From IMG/VR virus record IMGVR_UViG_3300028394_001649, positions 1 to 45,892 of that record: 45,892 bases of DNA; one strand, 5' to 3'. The number at the start of each line of letters is the position of its first letter. Position 1 is the stretch's first letter. Source of the DNA: a virus. Below, one piece after another: positions 15,926 through 24,007 of this stretch. A program made the translations under genes and the position numbers. The notes under the pieces were generated by a model, which did not search any database, was not told the DNA's origin, and worked only from the letters and a program-made list of their open reading frames with translations.

Positions 15926-16729
15926 ATGCAAAGAAAAATATATGATTGTTTTCAATTTTTTAACGAATTGGATATTCTTGATATTAGATTAAATGAATTG
16001 GATTCTCAAGTTGACTATTTTGTTATTGTTGAAGCAGAATTGAGTCATCAGTTAAAACCAAAACCATTATATTTTAAAGAAAATAAAGAAAGATATTCTA
16101 AATTCTTGCATAAGATCATTCATGTTGTTGTGCCAGCAGATAAATTTGTATCGAATACGGTTCAGCATTTTGCTCATCATAATGATCAAATTCAAAGAAA
16201 TTCTTTGAGAAATGGAATAGAAAATGCCAATGATGAAGATTTTATTATTATATCTGATTTAGATGAAATTGTTTCTAGTAAAAAAATACAAGATTATAAA
16301 AATTCACAGTATTGGGAATCTCCAATACCTGTTATATTTGAACAAAATTTTTATTTATGGTATTTGAATGCAAGAGCAGACGGATTCCCTTGGATTAATT
16401 CTGGAATGTGTTTAAAGAAAGATTTAGAGGAAATTGGAACAAGAGGATTCAAGGATAACAAAACTTGTTTTACATTTCCTAGAATTAAAGATGGTGGTTG
16501 GCATTTTTCTTATATTGGAAATCCTAATACTGTAAAAACAAAACTTGATAATTTTGCACATACAGAATTCTCTCATCTAACTATTGATGACTTAAAAAAG
16601 AATAGAGAAAATTTAATCGACCCATTAGGGAGAAAAGACGAAGGTATAAATATAGTTGTAGACTCAATACAGACTATGCCACAGTATGTGCAGGATAATA
16701 TAGAAAAATTCAAGGACTTTTTAATATGA
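15926..16729 (+). CDS. Glycosyltransferase family 17-like
   Basis: 267 residues. GT17 (beta-1,4-mannosyl-glycoprotein beta-1,4-N-acetylglucosaminyltransferase type) pattern: IYDCFQFFNELDILDIRLNEL at the N-terminus, YFVIVEAELSH (about 31-41), QRNSLRNGIENANDEDFIIISDLDEI (Asp-x-Asp near 112-114), FYLWYLNARADGFPW and WHFSYIGNP (about 191-199). Good ribosome site AGAGGA before the ATG. The family transfers GlcNAc-type sugars; many bacterial and viral members exist with unknown acceptors. ATGA overlap with the next gene. Confidence 0.88.
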   Translation: MQRKIYDCFQFFNELDILDIRLNELDSQVDYFVIVEAELSHQLKPKPLYFKENKERYSKFLHKIIHVVVPADKFVSNTVQHFAHHNDQIQRNSLRNGIENANDEDFIIISDLDEIVSSKKIQDYKNSQYWESPIPVIFEQNFYLWYLNARADGFPWINSGMCLKKDLEEIGTRGFKDNKTCFTFPRIKDGGWHFSYIGNPNTVKTKLDNFAHTEFSHLTIDDLKKNRENLIDPLGRKDEGINIVVDSIQTMPQYVQDNIEKFKDFLI

Positions 16730-17754
16730 AAAATATATTGGTTTTGGGTGGTGGGGGATTTATTGGTTCTCATCTCGTTAAACGACTTAAAAATGAAGGA
16801 AATTATGTAAAGGTATGTGATCTTAAATATCCAGAATATTCTGCAAGCACAGCAGATGATTTTATGATTGGAGATTTGCGCGATCAAGTGGTGTGCGACA
16901 AACTCTTTAATATGCATTATGACGAGGTTTATCAACTCGCTGCTGATATGGGTGGTGCAGGATATATCTTCACTGGAGAGAATGATGCAAATGTAATGCA
17001 TAATTCCGCTCTTATCAATTTAAATATTGTTGAGCGTTGTATGCGTACTGGAGTAGGAAGAGTGTTTTATTCTTCATCTGCTTGCATGTACCCTGCATAC
17101 AACCAGGAAGATCCAAATAATCCAAAGTGTTCAGAATCTTCCGCATACCCTGCTGCACCAGATAGTGAGTATGGATGGGAGAAACTTTTCAGCGAAAGAC
17201 TTTATCTATCTTATGCTCGCAATCATAAGTTGAATGTAAGGATTGCAAGATATCATAATATCTTTGGACCAGAAGGCACATGGAAGGGTGGCAAGGAGAA
17301 AGCACCAGCGGCACTTTGCCGTAAGGTTATAGAAGCAAAAAATGGCACGATTGATGTGTGGGGTACTGGAGAACAAACTCGGTCATTCCTATATATCGAT
17401 GAGTGTGTTGAAGCAACTCTAAGATTGATGCGATCAGATTTTTCTGGTCCAGTGAATATTGGTTCAGAGGAAATGATAACAATTAATAATCTAGCAAAGA
17501 TGGTTATTGATATCTCTGGAAAAGATGTTAAGATACACAATGTGAAAGGACCAGTTGGAGTTATGGGTAGAAATTCTGATAATAAACTCTATAAGGAAAA
17601 GATTGGTTGGGAACCATCGCAACCACTTTCTGTTGGTATTGAGAAAACTTACAAATGGATTGAAACTCAGCATGAGGATTGTTCGTCATTTACTAGCGTT
17701 CCAGTTCATGCAAATTCCGCACAACTGGACATGGAAGATAAACATAGAAAGTAA
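16726..17754 (+). CDS. GDP-mannose 3,5-epimerase homologue (extended SDR)
   Basis: 342 residues. LGGGGFIGSHL (7-17) is the NAD-binding motif. Characteristic GME signatures of plant enzymes are conserved: QLAADMGGAGYI (about 65-76), SSSACMYPAY (about 118-127), YGWEKLFSER with the active-site Tyr-x-x-x-Lys (about 149-158), RYHNIFGPEGTWKGGKEKAPAA and the GTGEQTRSFLYIDECVEATLRL block, then GPVGVMGRNSDN. GME converts GDP-mannose to GDP-L-galactose (and gulose), so this phage gene could provide a GDP-L-hexose donor. Its C-terminal ~25 residues (after IETQHED) look like an unrelated tail. TATAAATA at 16645-16652, upstream, may be a late promoter or chance. Confidence 0.9.
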   Translation: MKNILVLGGGGFIGSHLVKRLKNEGNYVKVCDLKYPEYSASTADDFMIGDLRDQVVCDKLFNMHYDEVYQLAADMGGAGYIFTGENDANVMHNSALINLNIVERCMRTGVGRVFYSSSACMYPAYNQEDPNNPKCSESSAYPAAPDSEYGWEKLFSERLYLSYARNHKLNVRIARYHNIFGPEGTWKGGKEKAPAALCRKVIEAKNGTIDVWGTGEQTRSFLYIDECVEATLRLMRSDFSGPVNIGSEEMITINNLAKMVIDISGKDVKIHNVKGPVGVMGRNSDNKLYKEKIGWEPSQPLSVGIEKTYKWIETQHEDCSSFTSVPVHANSAQLDMEDKHRK

Positions 17755-17755
17755 A

Positions 17756-17911
17756 ATGCATTACATCATCGTATATGAAGATGGTAAACCATTCTTGTCA
17801 ATACCGACATATGAAAAGAATGTTGATGTGGACAAGATAGTCAAAGACTACAGATTGAATAAAACTGTAGTAATCAAAGTAGAAGAACAAGATAAATTTA
17901 TAGGATGGTAA
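17756..17911 (+). CDS. Small hypothetical protein (51 aa)
   Basis: Starts at the ATG at 17756, 1 nt after the epimerase stop, and ends 3 nt before the next gene. Sequence begins MHYIIVYEDGKPFLSIPTYEK, with an acidic middle and KTVVIKVEEQDKFIGW at the end: a small alternating beta/charged protein. No family recognised. The tight packing on both sides supports a real gene. Confidence 0.6.
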   Translation: MHYIIVYEDGKPFLSIPTYEKNVDVDKIVKDYRLNKTVVIKVEEQDKFIGW

Positions 17912-17914
17912 ACA

Positions 17915-18781
17915 ATGAAAATTGTATTTTTTAATCATCACCCAGATGAAATGTATTGGCATATTAAAACTTTTGAAGCACTTGGTCATGATTGTCATGT
18001 TGCTACTAGAAAATTAACACTAGAATGTGGAGAGAATTATTGCTCTTTTGACGAAGAGGGGCATGTTCAAAAAGGTCCAGTATTCTATAAATGGGAACAT
18101 CTTCACCCAGACATGAACTTGAAATTTACTGACACTATTCATGGATTTGATGCTGCTGTTACAATCAGTGGAAAGATTCCATATGTGCTCGCACCAAAAA
18201 TGAAAGTCTTTGCTTGCGTAGTAGTTAAGTTTGATATTGATAAGTTTAATGGTGTGGATAATATCATCAAGATCATAGCACATCCAGATGCTAAACAATG
18301 GAATGGACATTTTGTTCCAAAGTTTGTTCCGCAATATGGAAAGATCGGTCCACAGACTTATATCAGTCAGTTGATGGAGAGATATTATACCATGTATCTT
18401 GCAGACTTGATGAAGTTGAAGCAAGAAGGATTCCCAGTCATTGTTTCTGGTGCAATCGAAGCACCAGATGGAGTTGTTCACGATCTTCGTCTATTGGAAC
18501 AAACTAGATTTCTAGTTCACGACAAGGCATATGGGATTTCATGTGGTGCTGTTCTCAAAGCATTGGACTCTGGATGTAAAATTTATATGACAAAGAAAAA
18601 TAGAATTGAAACTGGTCTTTCTGATATTCCAGATGAATGTTTCATATTTAATGATGATATATCAATTAAAGATGCATACGATAAGTATGCTGATTATGAT
18701 AAATCTCATATTCAAACCTTGTTTAGAAATGTGAGAAATTTAGATAATGCTGTCAACCATTTATCCAATTTACTAAAATGA
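17915..18781 (+). CDS. Putative GT-B glycosyltransferase
   Basis: 288 residues. N-terminal MKIVFFNHHPDEMYWHIKTFEALGHDCHVATR looks like the acceptor-side Rossmann half of GT-B enzymes ('...H...alGH.v...t'). The C-terminal half has FLVHDKAYGISCGAVLKALDSGCKIYMTKKNRIETGL (about 203-239), which resembles the donor-site loop followed by an E-x-G segment of GT4/GT1-type transferases. Substrate unknown. Overlaps the next start by 4 nt. Confidence 0.6.
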   Translation: MKIVFFNHHPDEMYWHIKTFEALGHDCHVATRKLTLECGENYCSFDEEGHVQKGPVFYKWEHLHPDMNLKFTDTIHGFDAAVTISGKIPYVLAPKMKVFACVVVKFDIDKFNGVDNIIKIIAHPDAKQWNGHFVPKFVPQYGKIGPQTYISQLMERYYTMYLADLMKLKQEGFPVIVSGAIEAPDGVVHDLRLLEQTRFLVHDKAYGISCGAVLKALDSGCKIYMTKKNRIETGLSDIPDECFIFNDDISIKDAYDKYADYDKSHIQTLFRNVRNLDNAVNHLSNLLK

Positions 18782-19614
18782 TATCGGTATTTGGATCTAG
18801 TGGATTTATTGGGTCTAGATTTGTTGATACATTCAAAGACAAATGTATCGCTATACCTAGAGAATGTAATACACCACAATCTAATACTGTTCTTTATTTA
18901 ATAAGCACAGTTGATAATTATAATGTATATACAGATCCATATTTGGATGTTAATACAAATCTCATAAAACTAATAAATGTTCTTGAACAGTGTAAAAACT
19001 TTTCAGAACCATTAACATTTAATTTTATCAGTTCTTGGTTTGTGTATGGAAAGACTAATGAATTTCCAGCAAAGGAAACTTCAATTTGCAATCCCAGAGG
19101 ATTTTATTCGATTACTAAATATGCAGCAGAAAGAATGGTTGAATCTTATTGTGAAACTTTTAACATCAACTATAAGATAATGCGATTGACCAATATAATT
19201 GGTCCTGGTGACAAAAAAGTATCCAATAAGAAGAATGCATTGCAATATATGTTCAATCAGTTGAAATCCAATGATCAGGTCAAATTGTATAATAATGGAG
19301 AAGTTATTAGAGATTATATGGGTGTTGATGATTGTTGTAATGCTATAATGACATGTATTGATAATGCAGATAATAAATCCATAACAAATATTTCCAATTC
19401 AGAACCAACAAAGATAAAAGATATAATCAATTATGCTAAAGTTAAGTTAAATTCTCAAAGTGAAATATTATCAATAGATACACCACAATTTCATAAAACT
19501 GTTCAAATTGAGAACATGTATCTTGACAATACCGCTCTTTGTATGCTAGGATATACACCAAAAAGCACTGTGTATCAGTGCGTAGATTCTATATTGAAAA
19601 TAAACAATGATTAA
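18778..19614 (+). CDS. NAD-dependent epimerase/dehydratase family protein (SDR)
   Basis: 278 residues. NAD site SVFGSSGFIGSRF (3-15; GxxGxxG), then FNFISSWFVYG (Ser region, about 80-90) and the active-site YSITKYAAERM (Tyr-x-x-x-Lys, about 109-113), followed by RLTNIIGPGD and a C-terminal substrate lobe. Likely a sugar-nucleotide reductase, epimerase or dehydratase; the short length and the pattern STVDNYNVYTDPY in place of the usual HLAA motif suggest a reductase-type variant. It could make the 4-keto reduction expected after an RfbH/E1-type step, but this is inference from adjacency. Confidence 0.82.
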   Translation: MISVFGSSGFIGSRFVDTFKDKCIAIPRECNTPQSNTVLYLISTVDNYNVYTDPYLDVNTNLIKLINVLEQCKNFSEPLTFNFISSWFVYGKTNEFPAKETSICNPRGFYSITKYAAERMVESYCETFNINYKIMRLTNIIGPGDKKVSNKKNALQYMFNQLKSNDQVKLYNNGEVIRDYMGVDDCCNAIMTCIDNADNKSITNISNSEPTKIKDIINYAKVKLNSQSEILSIDTPQFHKTVQIENMYLDNTALCMLGYTPKSTVYQCVDSILKINND

Positions 19615-20944
19615 TTTAAACACTGATAATCTTATTAAAGAAAAGTTATCAAAATTGATAACAGAGATTGTGATTTCATCTAAAAAAGAATGGATTCCAG
19701 GTATTGATTGGATTTCATATGCTGGATCTTTTATGGATGAAAACGAGTATATTGCTGCCGTCGAATGCCTATTGGATGGTTGGTTTGCTCTCGGTGAAAA
19801 TGGTATTAAATTTGAAAGACAATTTAAATTTCATATAGGGAAAAATTATGGGTTATTGACGAATAGTGGATCTAGTGCAAATTTATTGATGGTTTCTGCG
19901 CTTAAATCTAAAAATTTATACAATTTGCCAGTAGGATCAAAAATAATAACTCCATGTGCTGGATTTCCAACAACAGTAAATCCAATATTGCAAAATGGTT
20001 TTGTTCCTGTTTTTGTGGATATAGAAATTGAGACTCTTAATATTGATTTGGATCAATTTGAAAAGGCAGCAAAAGATGGAGCAAGTGCAGTAATTTTTGC
20101 ACATGTTTTAGGTAATCCTCCAAACATGGATCGTGTTATGGAGATCGTAGACAAATATAATCTTATTTTACTTGAAGATTGTTGTGATGCTCTTGGTAGT
20201 TCTTTTGATGGTAAACTTTTGGGATCGTTTGGTCAATTTGCATCATGTTCTTTTTACCCAGCACACCATATTACAATGGGAGAAGGTGGATTTGTTGGAT
20301 GTAGAACAGAAGAACAAGAAACAGTAATTAGAAGTATTCGTGATTGGGGTAGAGGTTGCTATTGCTCTGGTAAAGGTTCTGCTTGCCTGAAGAATGGAAT
20401 GTGTAAAAAGAGATTCAGCAATTGGTTGCCAGATATGCCAGATGTAATTTTTGATCACAAATATATTTACGATGAAATTGGTTATAATTTAAAACCACTA
20501 GATTTGCAAGCAGCTATTGGTCTAGTTCAGATTAAAAAAATACCTGAAATTATAAAAATAAGAAAGAATAATTTTAACAGATTATATTCTATATTTTCGA
20601 AATATGAAACAATATTTCATTTGCCCAAAGCAACTCAAAATTCAGATCCTTCATGGTTTGCATTTCCATTGACCGTGAGGGATGGTGTTCAGTTAAATAG
20701 ATCTGATTTTACTTTATATCTTGAAAATTGTAAAATACAGACTAGAAATTATTTTGGTGGTAATTTATTACTTCAACCAGCTTATCGTGGATTGTATAGT
20801 GGAAACGCAATGATAGATTTTCCAGTTGCAACAAAAATTACAAAAGATACTTTCTTTTTAGGTACAAGTCCAGTAATTTCAGATCAACAACTTGTCTACA
20901 TAGAAGAGAAAGTGAATGAATATTTTCAGTCAGTCAAGTTTTAA
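19607..20944 (+). CDS. RfbH/E1-type NDP-4-keto-6-deoxyhexose 3-dehydrase (DegT family, Fe-S)
   Basis: 445 residues, near the length of RfbH/DdhC/AscC (about 437). In the motif SFYPAHHITMGEGG (about 215-228) the usual DegT PLP-lysine is replaced by His, the hallmark of C3-dehydrases (E1) and ColD that do dehydration instead of transamination. Cys193, Cys251, Cys253 and Cys260 (ECYS spacing 57, 1 and 6) match the [2Fe-2S] cysteines known from Yersinia E1, with one residue difference in the last spacing. In hosts, E1 with a reductase (E3) makes 3,6-dideoxyhexoses such as abequose, paratose or tyvelose. No E3 gene is visible here; the host may supply it. A rare and specific gene for a phage. Confidence 0.88.
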   Translation: MINLNTDNLIKEKLSKLITEIVISSKKEWIPGIDWISYAGSFMDENEYIAAVECLLDGWFALGENGIKFERQFKFHIGKNYGLLTNSGSSANLLMVSALKSKNLYNLPVGSKIITPCAGFPTTVNPILQNGFVPVFVDIEIETLNIDLDQFEKAAKDGASAVIFAHVLGNPPNMDRVMEIVDKYNLILLEDCCDALGSSFDGKLLGSFGQFASCSFYPAHHITMGEGGFVGCRTEEQETVIRSIRDWGRGCYCSGKGSACLKNGMCKKRFSNWLPDMPDVIFDHKYIYDEIGYNLKPLDLQAAIGLVQIKKIPEIIKIRKNNFNRLYSIFSKYETIFHLPKATQNSDPSWFAFPLTVRDGVQLNRSDFTLYLENCKIQTRNYFGGNLLLQPAYRGLYSGNAMIDFPVATKITKDTFFLGTSPVISDQQLVYIEEKVNEYFQSVKF

Positions 20945-20955
20945 GAGTATTAATT

Positions 20956-22170
20956 ATGAAACCAAAAATTGCACTATCTATGATCGTTAAGAATGAATCT
21001 CATATTATTCATGAGTGTTTGAATTCTATTTACAAGTACATTGATTACTGGATTGTTTCCGATACTGGATCCACCGATGGAACTCAAGATATCATTAAGA
21101 ATTTCTTTGCAGAAAAAGGAATTCCTGGTGAGATTCATCAAGATGAGTGGAAGAACTTTGGTCACAATAGAACACAGGCACTTCGCCATTGTGATGGTAA
21201 GTGTGATTATATCTGGATGATTGATGCGGATGACTGCATAGAAGGTGATTTTAAATTTCCATTAGAAATGACAGCAGATGGATATGTGATTCGCATGGGT
21301 CGCGAAGATTTCTCTTGGTGGAGAACTCAAATTTTCCGAATGGATGCCAAGTGGGAATACAAAGGTGTTCTTCACGAATATCCAGCATGTGCTAAAGAAC
21401 AACCAATGCTTACAAAGATTGAAGGAAAGTATAATCTCAATGCACGAACTCTTGGTGCAAGAAATGTTGGAATTACTCCAGTAGAAAAATACAAGAGAGA
21501 TGCCGATATGCTTGAAATTGCAATGGTGGATGAACCAACCAACACTAGGTATCAATTCTATCTTGCACAATCGTATTTTGATTCTCAGCAATGGGAAAAG
21601 TCTGAGGCAGCATATAAGAAGCGTGCTGAAATGGGTGGATGGGCAGAGGAAGTTTATTACGCACTTTATCGTGTTGCTGTTTGTCGCGCAATGTTGGATA
21701 GACCGTGGCCTGAGATTCAAGCATCATTCCTTGATGCATATAATTATCGTCCAATTCGTTCCGAACCGTTGGTCCATATTTCCCAAGTTCTTCGTCAAAA
21801 ATATAATCAACCAGCAGCTGCATTTGTGTTTGCACGAATGGCAGCAGAAATGCCACTACCTCAAGGTGAGATTCTATTTGTTCCTGATGCCATTTATAAC
21901 TTTGTGGCATTAGATGAACTTGGAGCAACAGCATTTGCTGCTGGTAGACCAGAACTTGGATTTCTTGCGTGTAAGAAACTTTTGGAAGAAAATAGACTAC
22001 CAAAGGGCGAAATTGACAGAGTTCAGCAAAATTATAATCAATATAAAACAATTCTTGAACAAATAGATCAACAACGAAAACAATACGAAGCACACATACA
22101 AAAAACACAACCAGTTCCTGAAATTAAATCCCAAAAATTTAAGGAACGAAAGAAACAAAAAGTTAAATAA
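20956..22170 (+). CDS. GT2-family glycosyltransferase with TPR-like C-terminal region
   Basis: 404 residues. The GT2 domain begins KIALSMIVKNESHIIHECLNSI, then IVSDTGSTDGTQDI (about 34-47) and the DxD site YIWMIDADDCI (about 86-96). It contains a WEYKGVLHEY acceptor segment (about 134-143). The second half (about 170-350) has helical hairpins with TPR-like spacing (YQFYLAQSYFDSQQWEKSEAAYKKRAEMGG). The last 40 residues are Lys/Gln-rich. GT2-TPR proteins of this type glycosylate proteins or lipids; the TPR part could bind a protein acceptor, which fits a virion-protein target, though this is inference. Last gene before the fibre block. Confidence 0.85.
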   Translation: MKPKIALSMIVKNESHIIHECLNSIYKYIDYWIVSDTGSTDGTQDIIKNFFAEKGIPGEIHQDEWKNFGHNRTQALRHCDGKCDYIWMIDADDCIEGDFKFPLEMTADGYVIRMGREDFSWWRTQIFRMDAKWEYKGVLHEYPACAKEQPMLTKIEGKYNLNARTLGARNVGITPVEKYKRDADMLEIAMVDEPTNTRYQFYLAQSYFDSQQWEKSEAAYKKRAEMGGWAEEVYYALYRVAVCRAMLDRPWPEIQASFLDAYNYRPIRSEPLVHISQVLRQKYNQPAAAFVFARMAAEMPLPQGEILFVPDAIYNFVALDELGATAFAAGRPELGFLACKKLLEENRLPKGEIDRVQQNYNQYKTILEQIDQQRKQYEAHIQKTQPVPEIKSQKFKERKKQKVK

Positions 22171-22175
22171 TTTTG

Positions 22176-22183
22176 TATAAATA
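22176..22183 (+). promoter_or_regulatory. T4-type late promoter (-10 TATAAATA)
   Basis: Exact TATAAATA, the gp55-dependent late promoter consensus, 15 nt before the start of the first collagen-like fibre gene. A second TG-extended TATAGT at 22188-22193 lies 5 nt before the ATG but has no -35. No good ribosome site precedes this ATG. Confidence 0.75.
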
Positions 22184-22198
22184 GTGCTATAGTAAACT

Positions 22199-23974
22199 AT
22201 GGCATTTCCAATAAATCCAATTTCAGGAACCACACACGGCGTTAATAGTCGTGTGTGGTCATATAATGGCATCGCGTGGGATAGACTAGATCTAGGAACT
22301 AGCACAGGGGGTTCTGGTGGTATTAGTGGTCCTTATGTAATATCCATAAACGGATTCATTGGTGGGGTCACGCTCTCAGCGGGGTCTGGTATCACTCTAA
22401 GTGGTACTGGTGGAATTATAACAATTTCCACTACTGGTACTGCTGGTCAAGGAACAATATTCTATTATCAAGCTACTGGTCCAAGTTCTGGTATAACTAC
22501 TGGCGACAGGTGGATGGATTCCGATACAGGAATTGAATTTGTATACATCAACGATGGCAATTCTCCACAATGGGTTCAACCATTAAATGCTGGAACCGTG
22601 GGACCAGCAGGTGCAGCAGGAAATACTGGTAATACTGGAAATACTGGTATTCAAGGAAATACTGGTAATACTGGAAATACTGGTTCTCCAGGTATTCAAG
22701 GCAACACTGGTAATACTGGAAATACTGGTTCTCCAGGTATTCAAGGAAATACAGGTAATACTGGTGCTACAGGTATTCAAGGAAATACTGGTAATACTGG
22801 TTCTCCAGGTATTCAAGGAAATACAGGTAATACTGGTTCTCCAGGTATTCAAGGAAATACTGGTAATACAGGAAACAATGGAAACACAGGAAACACAGGT
22901 AATACTGGAAACACTGGTAATACTGGTAACAATGGAAACACAGGTGCTACTGGTTATGGATATACTGCTGCTGGTATTTCTGGTGGGTTCCTTTGGATAT
23001 CGCCAGTAGATGAATTTGGTATTCGTGGAGCATCATTCTCCATTGGATATGTTCAAGGTAATACAGGTAATACAGGAAACAATGGAAACACAGGTAATAC
23101 TGGAAACACTGGTAACAATGGAAACACAGGTGCTACTGGATCTGGTTATACTGGAATTGGTATATCTGGTGGATTCTTGTGGATATCACCAGTAAATAAT
23201 TCTGGTAAAGGTGCTTCTTTTAGTATAGGATATGTTCAAGGAAATACTGGTAATACAGGAAACAATGGAAACACAGGAAACACAGGTAATACTGGAAACA
23301 CTGGAAACACAGGTTCAACTGGTGCTACTGGTTATGGATATACTGCTGCTGGTATTTCTGGTGGGTTCCTTTGGATATCGCCAGTAGATGGATTTGGTAT
23401 TCGTGGAGCATCATTCTCTATAGGATATGTTCAAGGAAATACTGGTAATACAGGAAACACTGGTAATACAGGAAATACTGGAAATACAGGAAACACAGGT
23501 AATACAGGTGCTACTGGTAACACAGGTTCAACTGGTGCTACTGGTTATGGATATACTGCCGCTGGTCTTTCTGGTGGATTCTTGTGGATATCACCTATAG
23601 ATGGATTTGGTATTCGTGGAGCATCATTCTCTATAGGATATGTTCAAGGTAATACTGGTAATACAGGTGCTACTGGTCAAGCACCAATATTCTATTATCA
23701 AGCTACTGCTCCGACTTCTGGTATAACGACTGGCGACAGGTGGATGGATTCCGATACAGGAATTGAATTTGTATATATCTACGATGGTAACTCTCCACAA
23801 TGGGTACAACCATTAAATGCTGCATCTCAAGGTAGTCAATATCTCTACGAGTTGACTCCCGCTTCCGCTACTGCGACAGGAACAAAAGGAGACATTGTTT
23901 ACGACACAAACTACATCTATGTCTGCATAGCAACTGACACTTGGAAGCGGACAGCAATTTCTACTTGGGTGTGA
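22199..23974 (+). CDS. Collagen-like modular tail fibre/adhesin 1
   Basis: 591 residues. Residues 1-75 have an AFPINP start plus VWSYNGIAWDRLDL, a common virion-fibre N-terminal tag also seen at 24008 and 29441. GDRWMDSDTGIEFVYINDG (about 101-119) occurs twice, before and after the collagen region. Residues ~131-520 are Gly-x-Y repeats dominated by Gly-Asn-Thr, broken by four copies of a 35-residue module (SGGFLWISPV ... GASFSIGYVQG) at about 252, 314, 378 and 449. The C-terminal tip has a GDIVYD ... YVCIATDTWKR motif. By analogy with collagen-like phage fibres it would form a trimeric rod. A 10-bp hairpin lies in the first codons. Predicted virion protein, late gene. Confidence 0.88.
   Translation: MAFPINPISGTTHGVNSRVWSYNGIAWDRLDLGTSTGGSGGISGPYVISINGFIGGVTLSAGSGITLSGTGGIITISTTGTAGQGTIFYYQATGPSSGITTGDRWMDSDTGIEFVYINDGNSPQWVQPLNAGTVGPAGAAGNTGNTGNTGIQGNTGNTGNTGSPGIQGNTGNTGNTGSPGIQGNTGNTGATGIQGNTGNTGSPGIQGNTGNTGSPGIQGNTGNTGNNGNTGNTGNTGNTGNTGNNGNTGATGYGYTAAGISGGFLWISPVDEFGIRGASFSIGYVQGNTGNTGNNGNTGNTGNTGNNGNTGATGSGYTGIGISGGFLWISPVNNSGKGASFSIGYVQGNTGNTGNNGNTGNTGNTGNTGNTGSTGATGYGYTAAGISGGFLWISPVDGFGIRGASFSIGYVQGNTGNTGNTGNTGNTGNTGNTGNTGATGNTGSTGATGYGYTAAGLSGGFLWISPIDGFGIRGASFSIGYVQGNTGNTGATGQAPIFYYQATAPTSGITTGDRWMDSDTGIEFVYIYDGNSPQWVQPLNAASQGSQYLYELTPASATATGTKGDIVYDTNYIYVCIATDTWKRTAISTWV
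22229..22259 (+). other. 10-bp inverted repeat just after the fibre-1 start
   Basis: ACCACACACG (22229-22238), 11-nt loop, CGTGTGTGGT (22250-22259), perfect arms, beginning 30 nt after the ATG. GC-rich for this AT-rich region. It could modulate translation of the late mRNA; effect unknown. Confidence 0.6.
22592..22951 (+). repeat. Collagen-like Gly-Asn-Thr repeat block, fibre 1
   Basis: Coding repeat made of 9-bp Gly-Asn-Thr units mixed with Gly-Ser-Pro and Gly-Ile-Gln triplets. Codons alternate (aat/aac, act/aca, ggt/gga), so the DNA repeat is imperfect while the protein repeat is nearly perfect. Shorter blocks follow between the interspersed modules up to ~23680. Confidence 0.9.
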
Positions 23975-23985
23975 TCGTTATGGAC

Positions 23986-23993
23986 TATAAATA
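23986..23993 (+). promoter_or_regulatory. T4-type late promoter (-10 TATAAATA)
   Basis: Exact TATAAATA in the 33-nt gap, followed by AAAGGA (23996-24001) and the ATG at 24008. Strong late promoter candidate for the next structural genes. Confidence 0.75.
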
Positions 23994-24007
23994 TTAAAGG
24001 ATAATAC

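Noticed and set aside
16645-16652. TATAAATA inside the GT17 gene as a definite late promoter
   Set aside because: It sits about 75 nt before the next start and inside coding AT-rich DNA, so chance is likely. It is mentioned only in the entry for the epimerase.
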